This document shows positions 8,321 to 19,000 of a stretch of 64,000 nucleotides of DNA, piece by piece. The stretch covers positions 620,001 to 684,000 of the forward strand of contig CBDDOY010000001.1 in NCBI GenBank assembly GCA_965232165.1. The letters run 5' to 3'. The position numbers and the translations under genes were made by a program. The notes under the pieces are model-generated. The model worked only from the letters and a program-made list of their open reading frames with translations, ran no database searches and was not told where the DNA came from. This DNA is from UBA2779 sp965232165 (lineage in GTDB: Bacteria > Spirochaetota > Spirochaetia > DSM-2461). The stretch's first letter is position 1. Each line of letters starts with the position of its first letter.

Positions 8321-10680
8321 AGCGGTGTATAGAAATACCGCTTAATACCGTTTTTCAGCACACCGATAATCGGGAAAAGAGGTCTATTCTGATTCTTACC
8401 CGAGCGCATTACTTTTTTTTCTTTATCTCCATATACCTTAGCCTGGTTATTCTCATGGCAGCCTTAGGCGGTATTACGCTGTTCACCCTCCCGGGGGCCT
8501 TCCTCTTCGAACGGTTTCATTTGGCCGCGCTATACCTTCCTGCTTTGGTTTTCACGGGGGGAATGCTTCTGAAATCTGGTAGACTGTCCAGGAAAACGGG
8601 AATGGTTCTCTGGCTGTCGCCATGGATTTTCCTGACTCTGGCCATCGCCCTTCAATTGACCGCAGGCCGGTCCGGCATCCTTGTTATATCCGTGCTTATG
8701 GAGGTGCTTGGGAGATTTCCGGCAGCAGCCTTGTTTTACCTTCTGTTTATTCTTGAAGTCATAGGAATCGTTAAGCTGATTACCATTAATCGGGCTTCGG
8801 AGGGTGCGCTCTTCAATTTTGCGGCATTGAGATTGAAACTGCTCGATATTTTGGCCCTGCTGGGTCTTCTGGAATCTGAAGACAGGTTCAGCAGCGATGA
8901 AGTGGAGCCTCCCCCAACTGGTGATGGAGACAGGGAGCGGGTATCAGAGCCGATTGCTCCCCCTGTTGAACCGTTTCTAAATCGTGTATTCGAAGAAGAA
9001 ATAATCCATGAGGAAGAGATAGTGCACGAAGAAGAGATCGAGCCATCGGTAATTCCCGAACCGAAGCAAGACGAATCTTTGGATGATACCCCCGCATACA
9101 CGGCACAGGACTATGGTTCGGCAGAGGTTTTTCCCGCAGAGGTGAATCCTTGGAATTCCGAGGGTTACCTGGATATGCCCGAGCCTTTTATGCCGGAGGA
9201 AGCTGACGCAGAAGCCCCGGGACAATCAGAATCGGGCACAATGACTCAACAGGGTCGTCTCGTATATGAAGTACCGATGCAGGGGGTTTTAGACGATTAT
9301 CCGGATTCGGATTTTGGACTCATTGATGATTTTACTCGGCGAGGGGCTGAAATACTCGAACAAACTCTCAATGAATTCAGAATAGAGGCAAGGGTGACCG
9401 GTATTTGCAAGGGTCCGGTGATAACGATGTATGAGCTGCTGCCTTCTCCCGGGGTGAAGATTAGCAGCATTGTCAATCTTCAGGACAATATAGCACTTCG
9501 CCTTGCCGCCAGCCGGGTTAGGATAGTCGCCCCCATACCGGGCAAGCACGCCATTGGTGTCGAGGTTCCCAATAAAAAAGTGTCCATTGTTTCCTTTAGT
9601 TCTCTCGTAAAGGCCGATGAGTTCAGGAATTCTAATGCGGTGATTCCTCTTATTCTCGGCAAAGATATCAGTGGGGGAAATCAGGTTGTTGACCTGACAA
9701 AGACGCCGCATCTGCTTATTGCCGGGGCGACCGGATCGGGGAAGTCTGTATGTGTCAATTCCTTGATCAGTTCAATCCTCTACTCCCGCAGTCATCACGA
9801 AGTTAAGATGATCATGGTTGACCCCAAAATCGTCGAACTCAAGCTTTATAATGACATTCCTCATCTTCTTACCCCTGTAATTACAGAGCCGAAAAGGGCT
9901 CTTCAGGCCCTTCAATGGTGTCTTCTTGAGATGGAAAGGCGGTACTCGCTATTGGATTCCCAGGGAGTGCGGGATATGTCTTCTTTTAACAGAAGAATCA
10001 AGGACAGGAAATTGGCGACAAGAGCCCTCCCCTACATCGTCGTTATCATCGATGAATTCGCCGATCTGATGGCAACGAGCGGGAAGGAGCTTGAAGTGAT
10101 TGTCGCACGTCTTGCGGCTATGAGCCGGGCCGTGGGCATTCATCTGGTCCTGGCAACCCAACGGCCCTCGGTGGATGTGATCACCGGGCTGATCAAGGCG
10201 AATTTCCCGAGTCGTATTGCCTTCATGGTTGCCGGCAAAACGGATAGCCGCATCATTATTGATACCGGCGGAGCGGAGAAATTGCTGGGCAGGGGAGATA
10301 TGCTATTTACATCGGCCTGGAATCCCATCCCGTTTCGTATGCAGGGCGCCTTTCTGGCGGAAGATGAGGTGGAGCGTCTGGCTGATTATGTCAAGACTCT
10401 GGGAGACCCTGAATATATCGATGAAGAGATCTTCACTGTTGATGATAGTGATGAGTTTCGGCTCGAAAGTGATGACGGTGAAGATCCTATGTATGACAAG
10501 GCACTTGAAATTGTCATGAGTTCAAAAAAAATATCGGCCTCCTATTTACAGCGATGTCTGAAAATTGGCTATAATCGAGCGGCACGGTTGGTAGAAGAAA
10601 TGGAAAGCCGCGGTATTGTCGGGCCTGCTAATGGGCCGAAGCCAAGGGATATTCTTTCTATCCCTGAGCAGAACTCCTAA
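8317..10680 (+). CDS. ftsK: DNA translocase FtsK/SpoIIIE
   Basis: Hexameric ATP-driven DNA pump that clears chromosome ends through the division septum and assists dimer resolution. Four transmembrane helices fill about residues 28-165. A Glu/Pro-rich linker (about 190-320) follows, then the alpha/beta motor with Walker A GATGSGKS (Lys476) and Walker B VVIIDEFADLM. A C-terminal winged-helix gamma domain (near ISASYLQRCLKIGYNRAARL) reads polar KOPS-type sequences. The frame is open back to 8230. I place the start at TTG 8317 because it makes a 4-nt TTGA overlap with the uppP stop, like the ATGA upstream, and avoids a 90-nt overlap. The exact start is uncertain. Confidence 0.93.
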   Translation: MKRCIEIPLNTVFQHTDNREKRSILILTRAHYFFFFISIYLSLVILMAALGGITLFTLPGAFLFERFHLAALYLPALVFTGGMLLKSGRLSRKTGMVLWLSPWIFLTLAIALQLTAGRSGILVISVLMEVLGRFPAAALFYLLFILEVIGIVKLITINRASEGALFNFAALRLKLLDILALLGLLESEDRFSSDEVEPPPTGDGDRERVSEPIAPPVEPFLNRVFEEEIIHEEEIVHEEEIEPSVIPEPKQDESLDDTPAYTAQDYGSAEVFPAEVNPWNSEGYLDMPEPFMPEEADAEAPGQSESGTMTQQGRLVYEVPMQGVLDDYPDSDFGLIDDFTRRGAEILEQTLNEFRIEARVTGICKGPVITMYELLPSPGVKISSIVNLQDNIALRLAASRVRIVAPIPGKHAIGVEVPNKKVSIVSFSSLVKADEFRNSNAVIPLILGKDISGGNQVVDLTKTPHLLIAGATGSGKSVCVNSLISSILYSRSHHEVKMIMVDPKIVELKLYNDIPHLLTPVITEPKRALQALQWCLLEMERRYSLLDSQGVRDMSSFNRRIKDRKLATRALPYIVVIIDEFADLMATSGKELEVIVARLAAMSRAVGIHLVLATQRPSVDVITGLIKANFPSRIAFMVAGKTDSRIIIDTGGAEKLLGRGDMLFTSAWNPIPFRMQGAFLAEDEVERLADYVKTLGDPEYIDEEIFTVDDSDEFRLESDDGEDPMYDKALEIVMSSKKISASYLQRCLKIGYNRAARLVEEMESRGIVGPANGPKPRDILSIPEQNS

Positions 10681-10732
10681 TATTCCGACATGCATATCAT
10701 TGTCTGTGTTTGGCATCCCTGTTCTTAGAGTG

Positions 10733-10926
10733 GCTGTCTGCCCTTGGCAGAGCATCTTTCGGCACCCTCTTCAATTCTTAGGCGCGCTGCTGCCCATTGG
10801 TCAATTCCGCTGCATCAAAGCACAAAATGCAGCATGACAGACTCCCGGGGGGCTGCCAGAGTAAGGCATTGGAGTAAAAAGCCCGACCCGAAGGGTCGCG
10901 CCCAAATATCGGTTTTTATTATTTGC
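10733..10926 (+). repeat. interspersed repeat, D module plus right half of family C
   Basis: 10733-10842 matches 42820-42929 at roughly 70% by eye (shared CTTGGCAGA and GCTGCATCAAAGCA blocks). 10848-10926 matches the right half of the family C element also seen near 26.6, 46.1 and 48.1 kb (shared AAGGCATTGGAGT and CCCGACCCGAAGGGT). The right end runs into the last codons of the minus-strand gene ending at 10919. It fills the gap between convergent ftsK and the Maf-like gene. Confidence 0.65.
10876..10902 (-). terminator. Rho-independent terminator within repeat C
   Basis: Read on the minus strand: CGACCC, UUC loop, GGGUCG stem, then GGC and UUUUUA. It lies 17 nt past the stop of the Maf-like gene and would end the lepB-PBP-Maf operon. 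It is part of the dispersed family C repeat, so this copy has probably been adopted as the terminator. Confidence 0.6.
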
Positions 10927-12649
10927 GGTGCACTAGATAACGAAGATGGTATGCGGCTGATTCGGCAATCTGTGCGTACAGGCGCCAAGATGTGTCCAAG
11001 GGGTCGGCCTTGTCTTTGGCCGCTGATGAGGCGAGTTCATGGATAAGGGGCTGCAATAAGAATGACACGATATCCAGCCCATGGCCTGAAATGAGTGATT
11101 CATCGACCTCGGCCATGATGGCTAGAGGCTTGTCCGGGGTTTTACCGGATAGCATTCTCTCTTTGGCGGCGGCGGCGGCGTTCATCCCCTTGCGTGCAAG
11201 TTTCTTGAGCCGCTCCAAGCCCAGCGCTAACTCGGTCATGGCCTTGTTCAGATTTTCCTGGGCTGATGAGCTGTGCGGGGTTTCTCTTAAGGCCGACAGA
11301 ACTTTGTTAATGGACTTGCGGCGCACCTTTAGATTTAGAAGTTCATCGATGCTTGTCTTGGTCATGCCTTTGATGTATCGGCCGCTGCCGCCTAGAATGC
11401 GGGCTATTCCATCGCCGAAGCTCATGGCATGTTCGGTAAACCAGGCATGGTAGATATCCATGCGCCGGTCGGTTAGAAGGAGATGGCCATCCATATCCTC
11501 GGTTGTGTGGGGCTTTGCATCATGGAGGGCATGGAAGAAGGCATTCTGAGCGGGGGAGTCTCGGCGGGAGAAAAGATGCGGCCGTTCACTCGCAAGGCTG
11601 CCTCGGTAGTGGGTCTTTCTTCCCGGATATCCCAGGTCTAGTCCCGCCGCAATGATGGGGGTGCAGCCGAAATGGCGTGCGATTTCCCAAGCCGCCGTCG
11701 ATACTGATCCTCCGGCATCGAGTTCGCCTTTCAGCCCCACGGCATTTTCCAAAACCGACCCCAGCGGAAATCTGGTTCTTGTCATGATGCACCTTCCGCT
11801 CAATGTGCGGAAAACTGCCGGATGTGTTGCCGATTCGGCGAGGATGATGGAACTTGCAGCCCCCTCGACTCTACACCAATCTAGGTGCCGAGTATTCCAG
11901 TACTGGGGGTCTACGGCGGCGACTATATCGGGAATCACGGCCTTGCGAAGCGCTCCTTGAAGAGCGGTATCGACAGCGATTAACAGAAATCTCTCAGAAA
12001 GCTCTTTTAGGTGTGGCAGGACATCATCCAGAGATGGCCCTCCGGCAAGGATAAGAGCCGGTATGCCCTCGAAGGCGTCTCTCACGGCATCTATGGAAAT
12101 GGACATGGGCAATACGGTTCTGTTTGCGGCTAAATTTCTAACCCAGAGATGCCCGAAGCGCTCCAGGGTGTGTGCATTGACTCGACGGCGTTGGGCTGTC
12201 GTGTTCACGGCCTGCTCGAGTTTGGTATACCATTCTGGGTTGGTCCGCATCGCCGGACGCCAAGGCATGAAGTATATTGGCGCTCCGGGAGGCCCCTCGG
12301 TGAGAAATGAGCAGACATGACGGGGATCGCCGCCGGCCAGAAGCCGTATTTCAGGCCGTTTCAGCAGGGCTTCAATATCCCTCGCTTCGGAGGCTTGAAT
12401 CAGCGCCGACTTGTCGGCTTCGGCGATCACGAGGGGCCTGCCTGGGGCAGATTCGATGATGGCTTCGGCAACGTATCCGAGTCCAAAACCGGCTAGAACG
12501 ACGATGCCGACTCCTGCGGGAATTCCTGCGGCGGCCTTCTGAGCTTCGCTGACTGGATTGAATCGTGAATGGAGGGCAAATCCGTTCAGAAAGGCGGTGA
12601 TATTCCCGCTGCGTGTTTCTTCGACTCTCCAATTGAGGCGGCCGGTCAT
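10919..12649 (-). CDS. DUF115 / motility-associated Maf-like protein
   Basis: 576 residues, resembling the DUF115 (6-hydroxymethylpterin pyrophosphokinase MptE-like / Maf_flag10) family. In flagellated bacteria such proteins are implicated in transferring nonulosonic acids onto flagellin; in spirochaetes the role is less clear. Visible features are the IPALILAGGPSLDDVLPHL block (about 200), the VDTALQGALRKAVIPDIVAAVDPQYWN segment and GCTPIIAAGLDLGYPGRKTHYRGS, all typical of DUF115. The C-terminal 150 residues are Lys/Ala-rich helix. The start overlaps the PBP stop (TAATG). The last codons lie within a family C repeat, so the extreme C-terminus has probably been replaced by insertion. Confidence 0.82.
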   Translation of the reverse strand: MTGRLNWRVEETRSGNITAFLNGFALHSRFNPVSEAQKAAAGIPAGVGIVVLAGFGLGYVAEAIIESAPGRPLVIAEADKSALIQASEARDIEALLKRPEIRLLAGGDPRHVCSFLTEGPPGAPIYFMPWRPAMRTNPEWYTKLEQAVNTTAQRRRVNAHTLERFGHLWVRNLAANRTVLPMSISIDAVRDAFEGIPALILAGGPSLDDVLPHLKELSERFLLIAVDTALQGALRKAVIPDIVAAVDPQYWNTRHLDWCRVEGAASSIILAESATHPAVFRTLSGRCIMTRTRFPLGSVLENAVGLKGELDAGGSVSTAAWEIARHFGCTPIIAAGLDLGYPGRKTHYRGSLASERPHLFSRRDSPAQNAFFHALHDAKPHTTEDMDGHLLLTDRRMDIYHAWFTEHAMSFGDGIARILGGSGRYIKGMTKTSIDELLNLKVRRKSINKVLSALRETPHSSSAQENLNKAMTELALGLERLKKLARKGMNAAAAAKERMLSGKTPDKPLAIMAEVDESLISGHGLDIVSFLLQPLIHELASSAAKDKADPLDTSWRLYAQIAESAAYHLRYLVHRK

Positions 12650-14535
12650 TATTTAAGCTCCAGGTATACGCTCATTCCGTCTTCAACGGGGGTGCCGGAG
12701 GGAGGAAACTGGAACACCACCCAGCCCTCTCCGTCAATGATCCATTTAATCTCTTTTCTGGAAAAATAAGGGAGGAGCATTCGTTTGGAGTAACCCGTCA
12801 TATCGTGCAGAGTATCGCCTAGCGGGGCGGGGACGGGGTTTTTAATGCGGACTTTGCCGCTGTGTTCCACCACCGTATTGCCGGGCAGGGGTATGCCTCT
12901 CAATGGTGCGAGGGTTGTAGCGATTTCCCTGACGATGGGGGCTGCCGTCTGGGCGCCATAGATGCTGCCGCCACGTGGGTTTTCCAGTACGACATAGGCG
13001 ATGAGTTCGGGATCGTCGGTCGGAAAAATGGCCAGGACAGAACTGAGGAACCGGGCTGTGCTGTATTTGCCAGTCTGCTGATCGGCAATTTGTGCCGTTC
13101 CTGACTTGGCGGAGATTCTTAAACCCTGAACGGCCGCATGTCGGGCCGTTCCTCTCGGATCGGTTACTGTCTGTTCCATCATTTCCAAGATGGTGACGGC
13201 AGTTTTTGGGGAAACTACCTCCCTTACGACGGTTCGTGGATACTCTTTGACTATAGTGCCATCCGCGGCGACTACTCTGCTCACAATGCGCGGCTGCAAA
13301 AGCACTCCGCCGTTAGCCAGTACGGTGGCAGCCTCCATAACCTGAACCGCCGAGACGCCTACTTCCTGACCGATGGCGATGGTAGGTTTGCTTCGGACCG
13401 ACCATTGCTCCGGCGGTTTCAAGAGTCCATGTGATTCACCCGGAAGGGGAAGGCCGGTGGGTGAACCGAAACCGAAATTTTTCAGGCTCGTGTAGAAGGC
13501 TTTGGGGGAATTCCTCTCTGAGGCAATAGCCACGGCGACATTGCTTGAATAGACAATCGCTGTCCGCATATCCAGGATTCCATAGTCGGCTAGATCGGTG
13601 ATCGGAGGAATTCTGTATTTCTGGAACAGCTCAGGCTGATAACCGCCGTTTGTGTCGAATAGGTCATCGGTCTGCAGCTCTCCTGATTCCAATAGGGCGG
13701 CCCAGGTGAAAACCTTGAACACCGAGCCCGGTTCGTAAGCTTCTACCAGCGGGCGATTAACACGCTGATCTTTTGTGGAATTCATAAAAGTGTTGGGATC
13801 GAAAGAAGGAAGGGACACCCAGGCGATGATTTCAGCCGTATCGGCTGTCATCACCAGCACCATCATTGATTCAGGGTTATGCTCTTCCCAAGCTTTTTGG
13901 GCAATTCTCTCCACGAGATATTGGATGGCTATATCTAGGGTGAGATGTACGGTGTGCCCGTATATCCGTTCCGAGGATGACCCCATTTCACTTGGTGTCA
14001 GTACTCGGTCGAAGGCATATTCGATGCCGTCCAACCCAACATTGTCTATTCCGACATAACCGATGAGGGGAGCAGCAAGGGTTTTCATCGGATAATGCCG
14101 GCTAAATTCTTCCTGCAGCCCAATGCCCGGCAGTTTGCCCTCGTCGATGAGGAGTCGGACAGCATCGGACTCCGTGGGACTTACCTGACGCTTGATGAAG
14201 GTAAATCGAGATGCTTGATCATTTGTCAGAAGCGCCTCTATTTCCGCGGGGTCTTCACTAAGCACAGAACCCAGTAATTCGGCTGCGCTATGCGGATTGC
14301 TCACATGGGGTTTCCAGGCTGTTACAGACCAAAGTCGGGTTTGGAGGGCGATCAAGTTTCCCCTGCGCCCCACAATGGGACCGCGTTCGGCAGGAGTAGG
14401 CGCCCTGGCCGGTTGTTGCGTGTCTCGGTGGGGATTGAGCATGATGAACCCATACCTGACGAGTATGAGGAAAACGGCTGCCAGGGAAATGAAAATGAGG
14501 ATGCGCATTCGAATGACATCCGGTCTGTCAGCCAC
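12649..14535 (-). CDS. ftsI: peptidoglycan D,D-transpeptidase (FtsI/PBP2-type) with PASTA domain
   Basis: Class B penicillin-binding protein that cross-links peptidoglycan, probably at the septum. 628 residues: short cytoplasmic tail, one transmembrane helix (about 10-32), pedestal domain, transpeptidase domain and a C-terminal PASTA-like repeat (about 570-628). The active-site motifs are complete: Ser271 in SVFK, SSN (330-332) and KSGT (477-480). The GTG at 14535 overlaps the lepB 3' end by 8 nt, and the stop overlaps the next gene by one base. PASTA domains are best known from Gram-positive PBPs but also occur in spirochaete FtsI. Whether it is FtsI or SpoVD-like is a naming question only. 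Confidence 0.93.
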   Translation of the reverse strand: MADRPDVIRMRILIFISLAAVFLILVRYGFIMLNPHRDTQQPARAPTPAERGPIVGRRGNLIALQTRLWSVTAWKPHVSNPHSAAELLGSVLSEDPAEIEALLTNDQASRFTFIKRQVSPTESDAVRLLIDEGKLPGIGLQEEFSRHYPMKTLAAPLIGYVGIDNVGLDGIEYAFDRVLTPSEMGSSSERIYGHTVHLTLDIAIQYLVERIAQKAWEEHNPESMMVLVMTADTAEIIAWVSLPSFDPNTFMNSTKDQRVNRPLVEAYEPGSVFKVFTWAALLESGELQTDDLFDTNGGYQPELFQKYRIPPITDLADYGILDMRTAIVYSSNVAVAIASERNSPKAFYTSLKNFGFGSPTGLPLPGESHGLLKPPEQWSVRSKPTIAIGQEVGVSAVQVMEAATVLANGGVLLQPRIVSRVVAADGTIVKEYPRTVVREVVSPKTAVTILEMMEQTVTDPRGTARHAAVQGLRISAKSGTAQIADQQTGKYSTARFLSSVLAIFPTDDPELIAYVVLENPRGGSIYGAQTAAPIVREIATTLAPLRGIPLPGNTVVEHSGKVRIKNPVPAPLGDTLHDMTGYSKRMLLPYFSRKEIKWIIDGEGWVVFQFPPSGTPVEDGMSVYLELK

Positions 14536-14992
14536 GCCGTCTCCAAAGTATCACCCGTCCGAGCAATTGATTTTTTGGTATATAACCGTACTGCCGGCTG
14601 TCGAGGGAATGAAACTGGTTGTCCCCCGCCATGAAATAGGCATCGGGAAGTTGATTATGGGAATTAATGAGGGAATTCCATTCCCTCTCATCCAGAAACC
14701 ATTTCCCCCCCCAGGCCGTGCTTAGCCAGCCATGTTTTATCTGAGGGGTTTCATCGCCTCTTAGGATGCAGCGTTTGACCGCTAGCTGCCCATTGTGCGG
14801 ACTGATGAATAGGGCTATATCGCCAGGTTTCATCTTTTCCCCTCCCCGAAGCACCAAGGCCAACTGCCCGTCAACAAGTGTCGGCGCCATGGAGTTTTCC
14901 CGTACATATACCAGCATGAAATGTTTGCAGGCTATGCCCGGCAAAACCGTAAGCAGCATCATGATGACGAAGGATTTTGAATGCAATGACAT
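14528..14992 (-). CDS. lepB: signal peptidase I, short S26 family member
   Basis: Removes signal peptides from exported proteins. The reading frame is open to 15229, but the part above 14992 overlaps the divergent M23 gene and lacks family features, so the ATG at 14992 is chosen. This gives 154 residues: one transmembrane helix (6-22), catalytic Ser34 in RENSMAPTL, general-base Lys73 in VKRCILRGD, and the closing box MAGDNQFHSLDSRQYG. It is shorter than E. coli LepB, like many S26B or Gram-positive types. It heads the operon with the PBP and Maf-like genes. There is no good ribosome site, so the start carries some doubt. Confidence 0.85.
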   Translation of the reverse strand: MSLHSKSFVIMMLLTVLPGIACKHFMLVYVRENSMAPTLVDGQLALVLRGGEKMKPGDIALFISPHNGQLAVKRCILRGDETPQIKHGWLSTAWGGKWFLDEREWNSLINSHNQLPDAYFMAGDNQFHSLDSRQYGYIPKNQLLGRVILWRRRG

Positions 14993-15051
14993 CGTAGTCA
15001 AAGGGTAATACGGGGGGCCTCTTTTGTCGATATGAAGGACTGGAGGGGTTA

Positions 15052-16056
15052 ATGGATAAAATCTTTGGAACACGGCAAAGTTACAAACCGATTCCATGCG
15101 GCGCCATAGCACGAAAAAGAGAGGTTCGGAAGCCATATATGGCGAAAACTTCTCGGTTCTGTGATTCGCCGACGCCGCTGCAGTTACCGCCGGCATTAGC
15201 GGTACTGGTCTTTTTAATCCTTCTGGCATCAGGTTTTCTCGATAGGTTTTTCCTTCAAGCTGATTCCATGGATTCGGTGGTGTTTTCAGGCAGCGGCTCC
15301 GTGTCTATACCTGTACACAAGGCCTCTTTAGAATCTCAATACAGAGAATTAGGCGTTCAGCAGGCCGTTTTCATCGAACATCATATCAGCCAGGGAGAGA
15401 CTCTTTCATTCATTTCTTATAAATATGGCTTATCCCCGATAACCTTGATAAGCGTGAACAGATTGCAGCATCCTGACGATCTGAAAAACGGCAGTGTGCT
15501 CATAATCCCTTACAGGGATGGCGTCAGGGAGAGGCGAAGGAATAGCGAAAGCTTGTATGATGCAGCCTCCAGGCTGGGGGTTGAAACTAATTCGGTCCAG
15601 GTGCTCCCCGATGGGGACTTTTTCGTCTCAGGGCTGACCTATACGGGTGAACTCCCGGCTTCCTTCGCCAACAACATGTTCCATTATCCGCTTGTAGGGC
15701 GGGTTATTGCTCCTTACGGTGCTGGAGTCGATAATTTGACCGGCATCGACTACAGTTCTGACGGCATAGATATTGCCGCTATATCGGGCACTCCTGTCAC
15801 GGCCGCCCGACAGGGAAAGGTTATACTCACAGGGCAGCATCAATCCTATGGGCTCTATGTAATCATAGACCACCAGGGCGGCTGGCGGAGCTTCTACGGT
15901 CATCTCGGCCGTGTTGATGTCGCTCCCGGCGATTCGCTTGAGGCCGGAATGGCTCTTGGGGCAGCCGGAAAGTCTGGCACTGCCCGGACCCCCCGGCTGC
16001 ATTTCGTTCTTATCCGAAACGATCAAACGGTTGATCCGCTTAATCATCTGTATTGA
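15052..16056 (+). CDS. LysM / degenerate M23 (LytM-like) murein hydrolase-family protein
   Basis: 334 residues: cytoplasmic tail, one transmembrane helix (47-68), a LysM peptidoglycan-binding domain (about 108-153, HHISQGETLSFISYKYG) and a C-terminal M23 fold (about 210-334). GGAGGGG lies just upstream of the ATG at 15052. Active M23 enzymes have HxxxD, a second His in YxHL, and HxH. Here the first zinc His is Ser236 (SDGID, Asp240 kept), His284 is kept, and HxH reads R315-L-H317. The loss of one zinc ligand and one catalytic His argues for an inactive, activator-type protein like EnvC or NlpD. The basis is motif comparison by eye; a structure-based alignment could shift it. Confidence 0.88.
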   Translation: MDKIFGTRQSYKPIPCGAIARKREVRKPYMAKTSRFCDSPTPLQLPPALAVLVFLILLASGFLDRFFLQADSMDSVVFSGSGSVSIPVHKASLESQYRELGVQQAVFIEHHISQGETLSFISYKYGLSPITLISVNRLQHPDDLKNGSVLIIPYRDGVRERRRNSESLYDAASRLGVETNSVQVLPDGDFFVSGLTYTGELPASFANNMFHYPLVGRVIAPYGAGVDNLTGIDYSSDGIDIAAISGTPVTAARQGKVILTGQHQSYGLYVIIDHQGGWRSFYGHLGRVDVAPGDSLEAGMALGAAGKSGTARTPRLHFVLIRNDQTVDPLNHLY

Positions 16057-16098
16057 AGAGTCTAAGAAAATTGAGAGATGCCCTCGGCGGCTCCTAAT

Positions 16099-19000
16099 TT
16101 ATACAGCCTGCTTCTCCATCTGCTGATGCATTCTTACTACCTGCAATGAAAAGGCTTCAAGCCTCGCCTCTACTATCTGAGGGAATGGATTGCCGTCAGT
16201 TTCTATGGTGAGAAACGGCAGGGTGTGAAATTCTTTTAACTGCGCTGCGTTGTCCAGATGGTCTATGCGGTGATTGTCATGAACATCGGTTTCCACATTC
16301 AGAATGGCTTCACAAACCCGGGTGGGGAGGCAGGCAAAGGGTCCTAACGAAATAACTCCGTGGACATGTTTGGCCACTTCCTTGAAGAAGGTTCCAATGA
16401 CGAGAATTTCTTCACCGGTCATTCTGGGATCAATGAATTCTTTCCCTTTCTCGAATATCTTTTCTATGTCAATCTTTTCATATTCATACAGACCCGACTT
16501 CGCAAGGGTTGATTTAATTTTTGTCTCGATGTGTTTCTCGACGGTGTTTTTGATAAATACATGCAATCTCTCCTTGAAGGTGAATTTCGTGTCCAGGATG
16601 TTCTTTGATATGTAGTCGATGTAATGGAGCCACTCCAGCAAGGGCGATCTTTTGACAACGATGCCCTTTTCGGCCAGTCTGCTGATGATTTGATTGGAAG
16701 TGAATTCATCCTTACGCACGTATATTTCCCCTGAAAGAAGGACTTTTTTGGATTCCTCCAAGGTCTGCCTAAGTTCAATGGCGGCAAGATTTTGGGACAC
16801 CTCTTCAATCACTTCATACAGATTCTTGGAGCCTGATTCAAGAGATGCAACAATCTTCCTCCATTGTTCCTCGAATATTTCCCGGGCTTTTGCCTTGTCC
16901 TTGGGCAGCACCAACAGGGCATTTCCAATATCATCCATGATATCGGCTAGAATGACGGCTTTCAGCAACTTGATCTGATCAAAACCATTGAGACCGATGT
17001 AGTTCTGCTCGGCGCTCAGGGTCATTAACGCGACATTCTTAATTCTAAGCTTTCTGATAAGACCCTTGATGTAGACATAGTATTGGGCGAATCGGCAATT
17101 CCCCGACGTGGAAGGCATGAAGTAAAGGGTAAGCTCATCGGGGTCTCTTGATTTGACATGATTAATCAGTGCGGCCGTGGTCATCATCAACGGCAGGCAT
17201 TCCTTACAGGATGAATGGGCTCTTCCCACCATCAAGGTTTCGAAGGTGGGATTGGCAGCCGCTTCGGCTCTGAATCCGGCTCCCCTGAATGCGGCGGCGC
17301 TAAATTCGCATAGGGCGCGTCCCATCGAGGGAATAAGCAGCTTGATGTTTTTGTTTTTCAGCGGGACCTGTTCATTCTCACTTGTCACATAGTAGATGCT
17401 TCCCTTCTCCTTCGTGAGTGCGGCCGGTAAAAACGAGTCCGGAGCACTGTCTTCCAGGCCGGATATCCTGTAACGGATAACGATGTCGAGAAATGCCTCG
17501 ATTCGGGTATTGATGCCGGCATCCGCACTATGAGAGTCAAGCTCCAAGGTGAGCGATGGCTTGGTTTTCATGATATCCCGGAAATAACCCACTATGAATG
17601 AATCGGGACCACAACTGAAGTTCGTGATGAACGCACCGAACAGTTGTTTATGCTTCTTGACGAATCGCGAAGCCTTGATCAATTCATGTCCAATGGCCCA
17701 GTTCATGTTTTCCATAGAGTCCTCTTCATTGTAGGGGAGGCAGTCGAATGGAATGACATAAACGGCTCTTGATGCGAATTTGCGCGGTATCCCTAAGTTT
17801 CCATCTTCCGAGAAGGCGTTATATGGCCGTCCGAAAATAACGATGGCGATGTTTTTCGGATCATCCTCCAATATGCGCAGCAATTCATTGCCGATCTTCT
17901 TCTTGTTCTCATAGAATTCATTTTGTCTCTTGACCCCCGCTTGAAACGCCTTTTCGGCGCTTGCCGCGTCGCATCCCAGCCGTTTGCCTACTTTGATGAA
18001 CTCATCTTTCATGGCCGACCAGCCTTTGTAGAAGTCGAGAACGGGATTTATCACCTTATGAATGGATTCCTTGAATGCGCTTTTTAAGTAATATGGCTCA
18101 CTCTGGGCCAGCACACAGGTCGAGTTATTGCCATCTCGGTCTGATTGAGTATTGGGCCTGTACAGCCTGGTGATGTGGGGCAGAAATATGTAATCAGGAT
18201 TTTTCTTAAGCAAGTTATGATACATACCATGGGCAATTTCAACAGGATAACAAAAAGATGAAGCGGTTCTTTTCACTCCGTCTGCATCGACTTCATCAGG
18301 GAGGATAACTTCAAAGCCGAGTCCTGTGAAGAAATGGTAGTACAGGGGGAAGGTTACGTGTGTGAATAACGCATTCGACATTCCCACACTCTTGCCCGAT
18401 TTGACAGCGCTGTGTTTTTCGAAGAACAGTGTTTGCCTTTGTTGAACGAGATCCAAGGGTTTGGGATCGATATTGAGCTGATGAAGCTGATTGTAGTACT
18501 TGTTGCAAATACCGCCGAATGGATAATTCTTCCCGCCGATTTTGATCATGTTGATGCTGCATCCCCTGTCACAATTCTCAGTCGTGCCGGGGCAGATGAA
18601 GCTCTTGCCATACTCTACATCTTTTTCACTAAGCTCCCTGAGGCTGAATGATGATTTATCGAGAATGCCGCTATTTATCCTGTTTTTTATTTCCAGGGCG
18701 ACACCAAAGGCTCCTGTCAAGCCAGGGTCCGGCGGAACGATGATTTCCTTTTGGAGAAGCGCCGCCATGGCCAGCGGTACGGCCTTGTTATAGCATACGC
18801 CGCCCTGCATGAATACTTTCCCCCCAACCTTTCTGTTCCCTTTGACGCGGTTGTTGTAATTCATGCAGATGGAATACACCAGACCGGCGACAATGTCTTC
18901 TTTGCCTATATTTTCATGTGATGCGTTTTTGATATCTGAACTGATGAAGGCGGCGCATTGATCGTTGAAATTTGGAGGAGCTTCTGCTTCCATGGCGATG

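Noticed and set aside
14993..15229. 79-residue N-terminal extension of lepB
   Set aside because: It lies over the divergent M23 gene and promoter, has no signal-peptidase features, and the remaining protein is complete.
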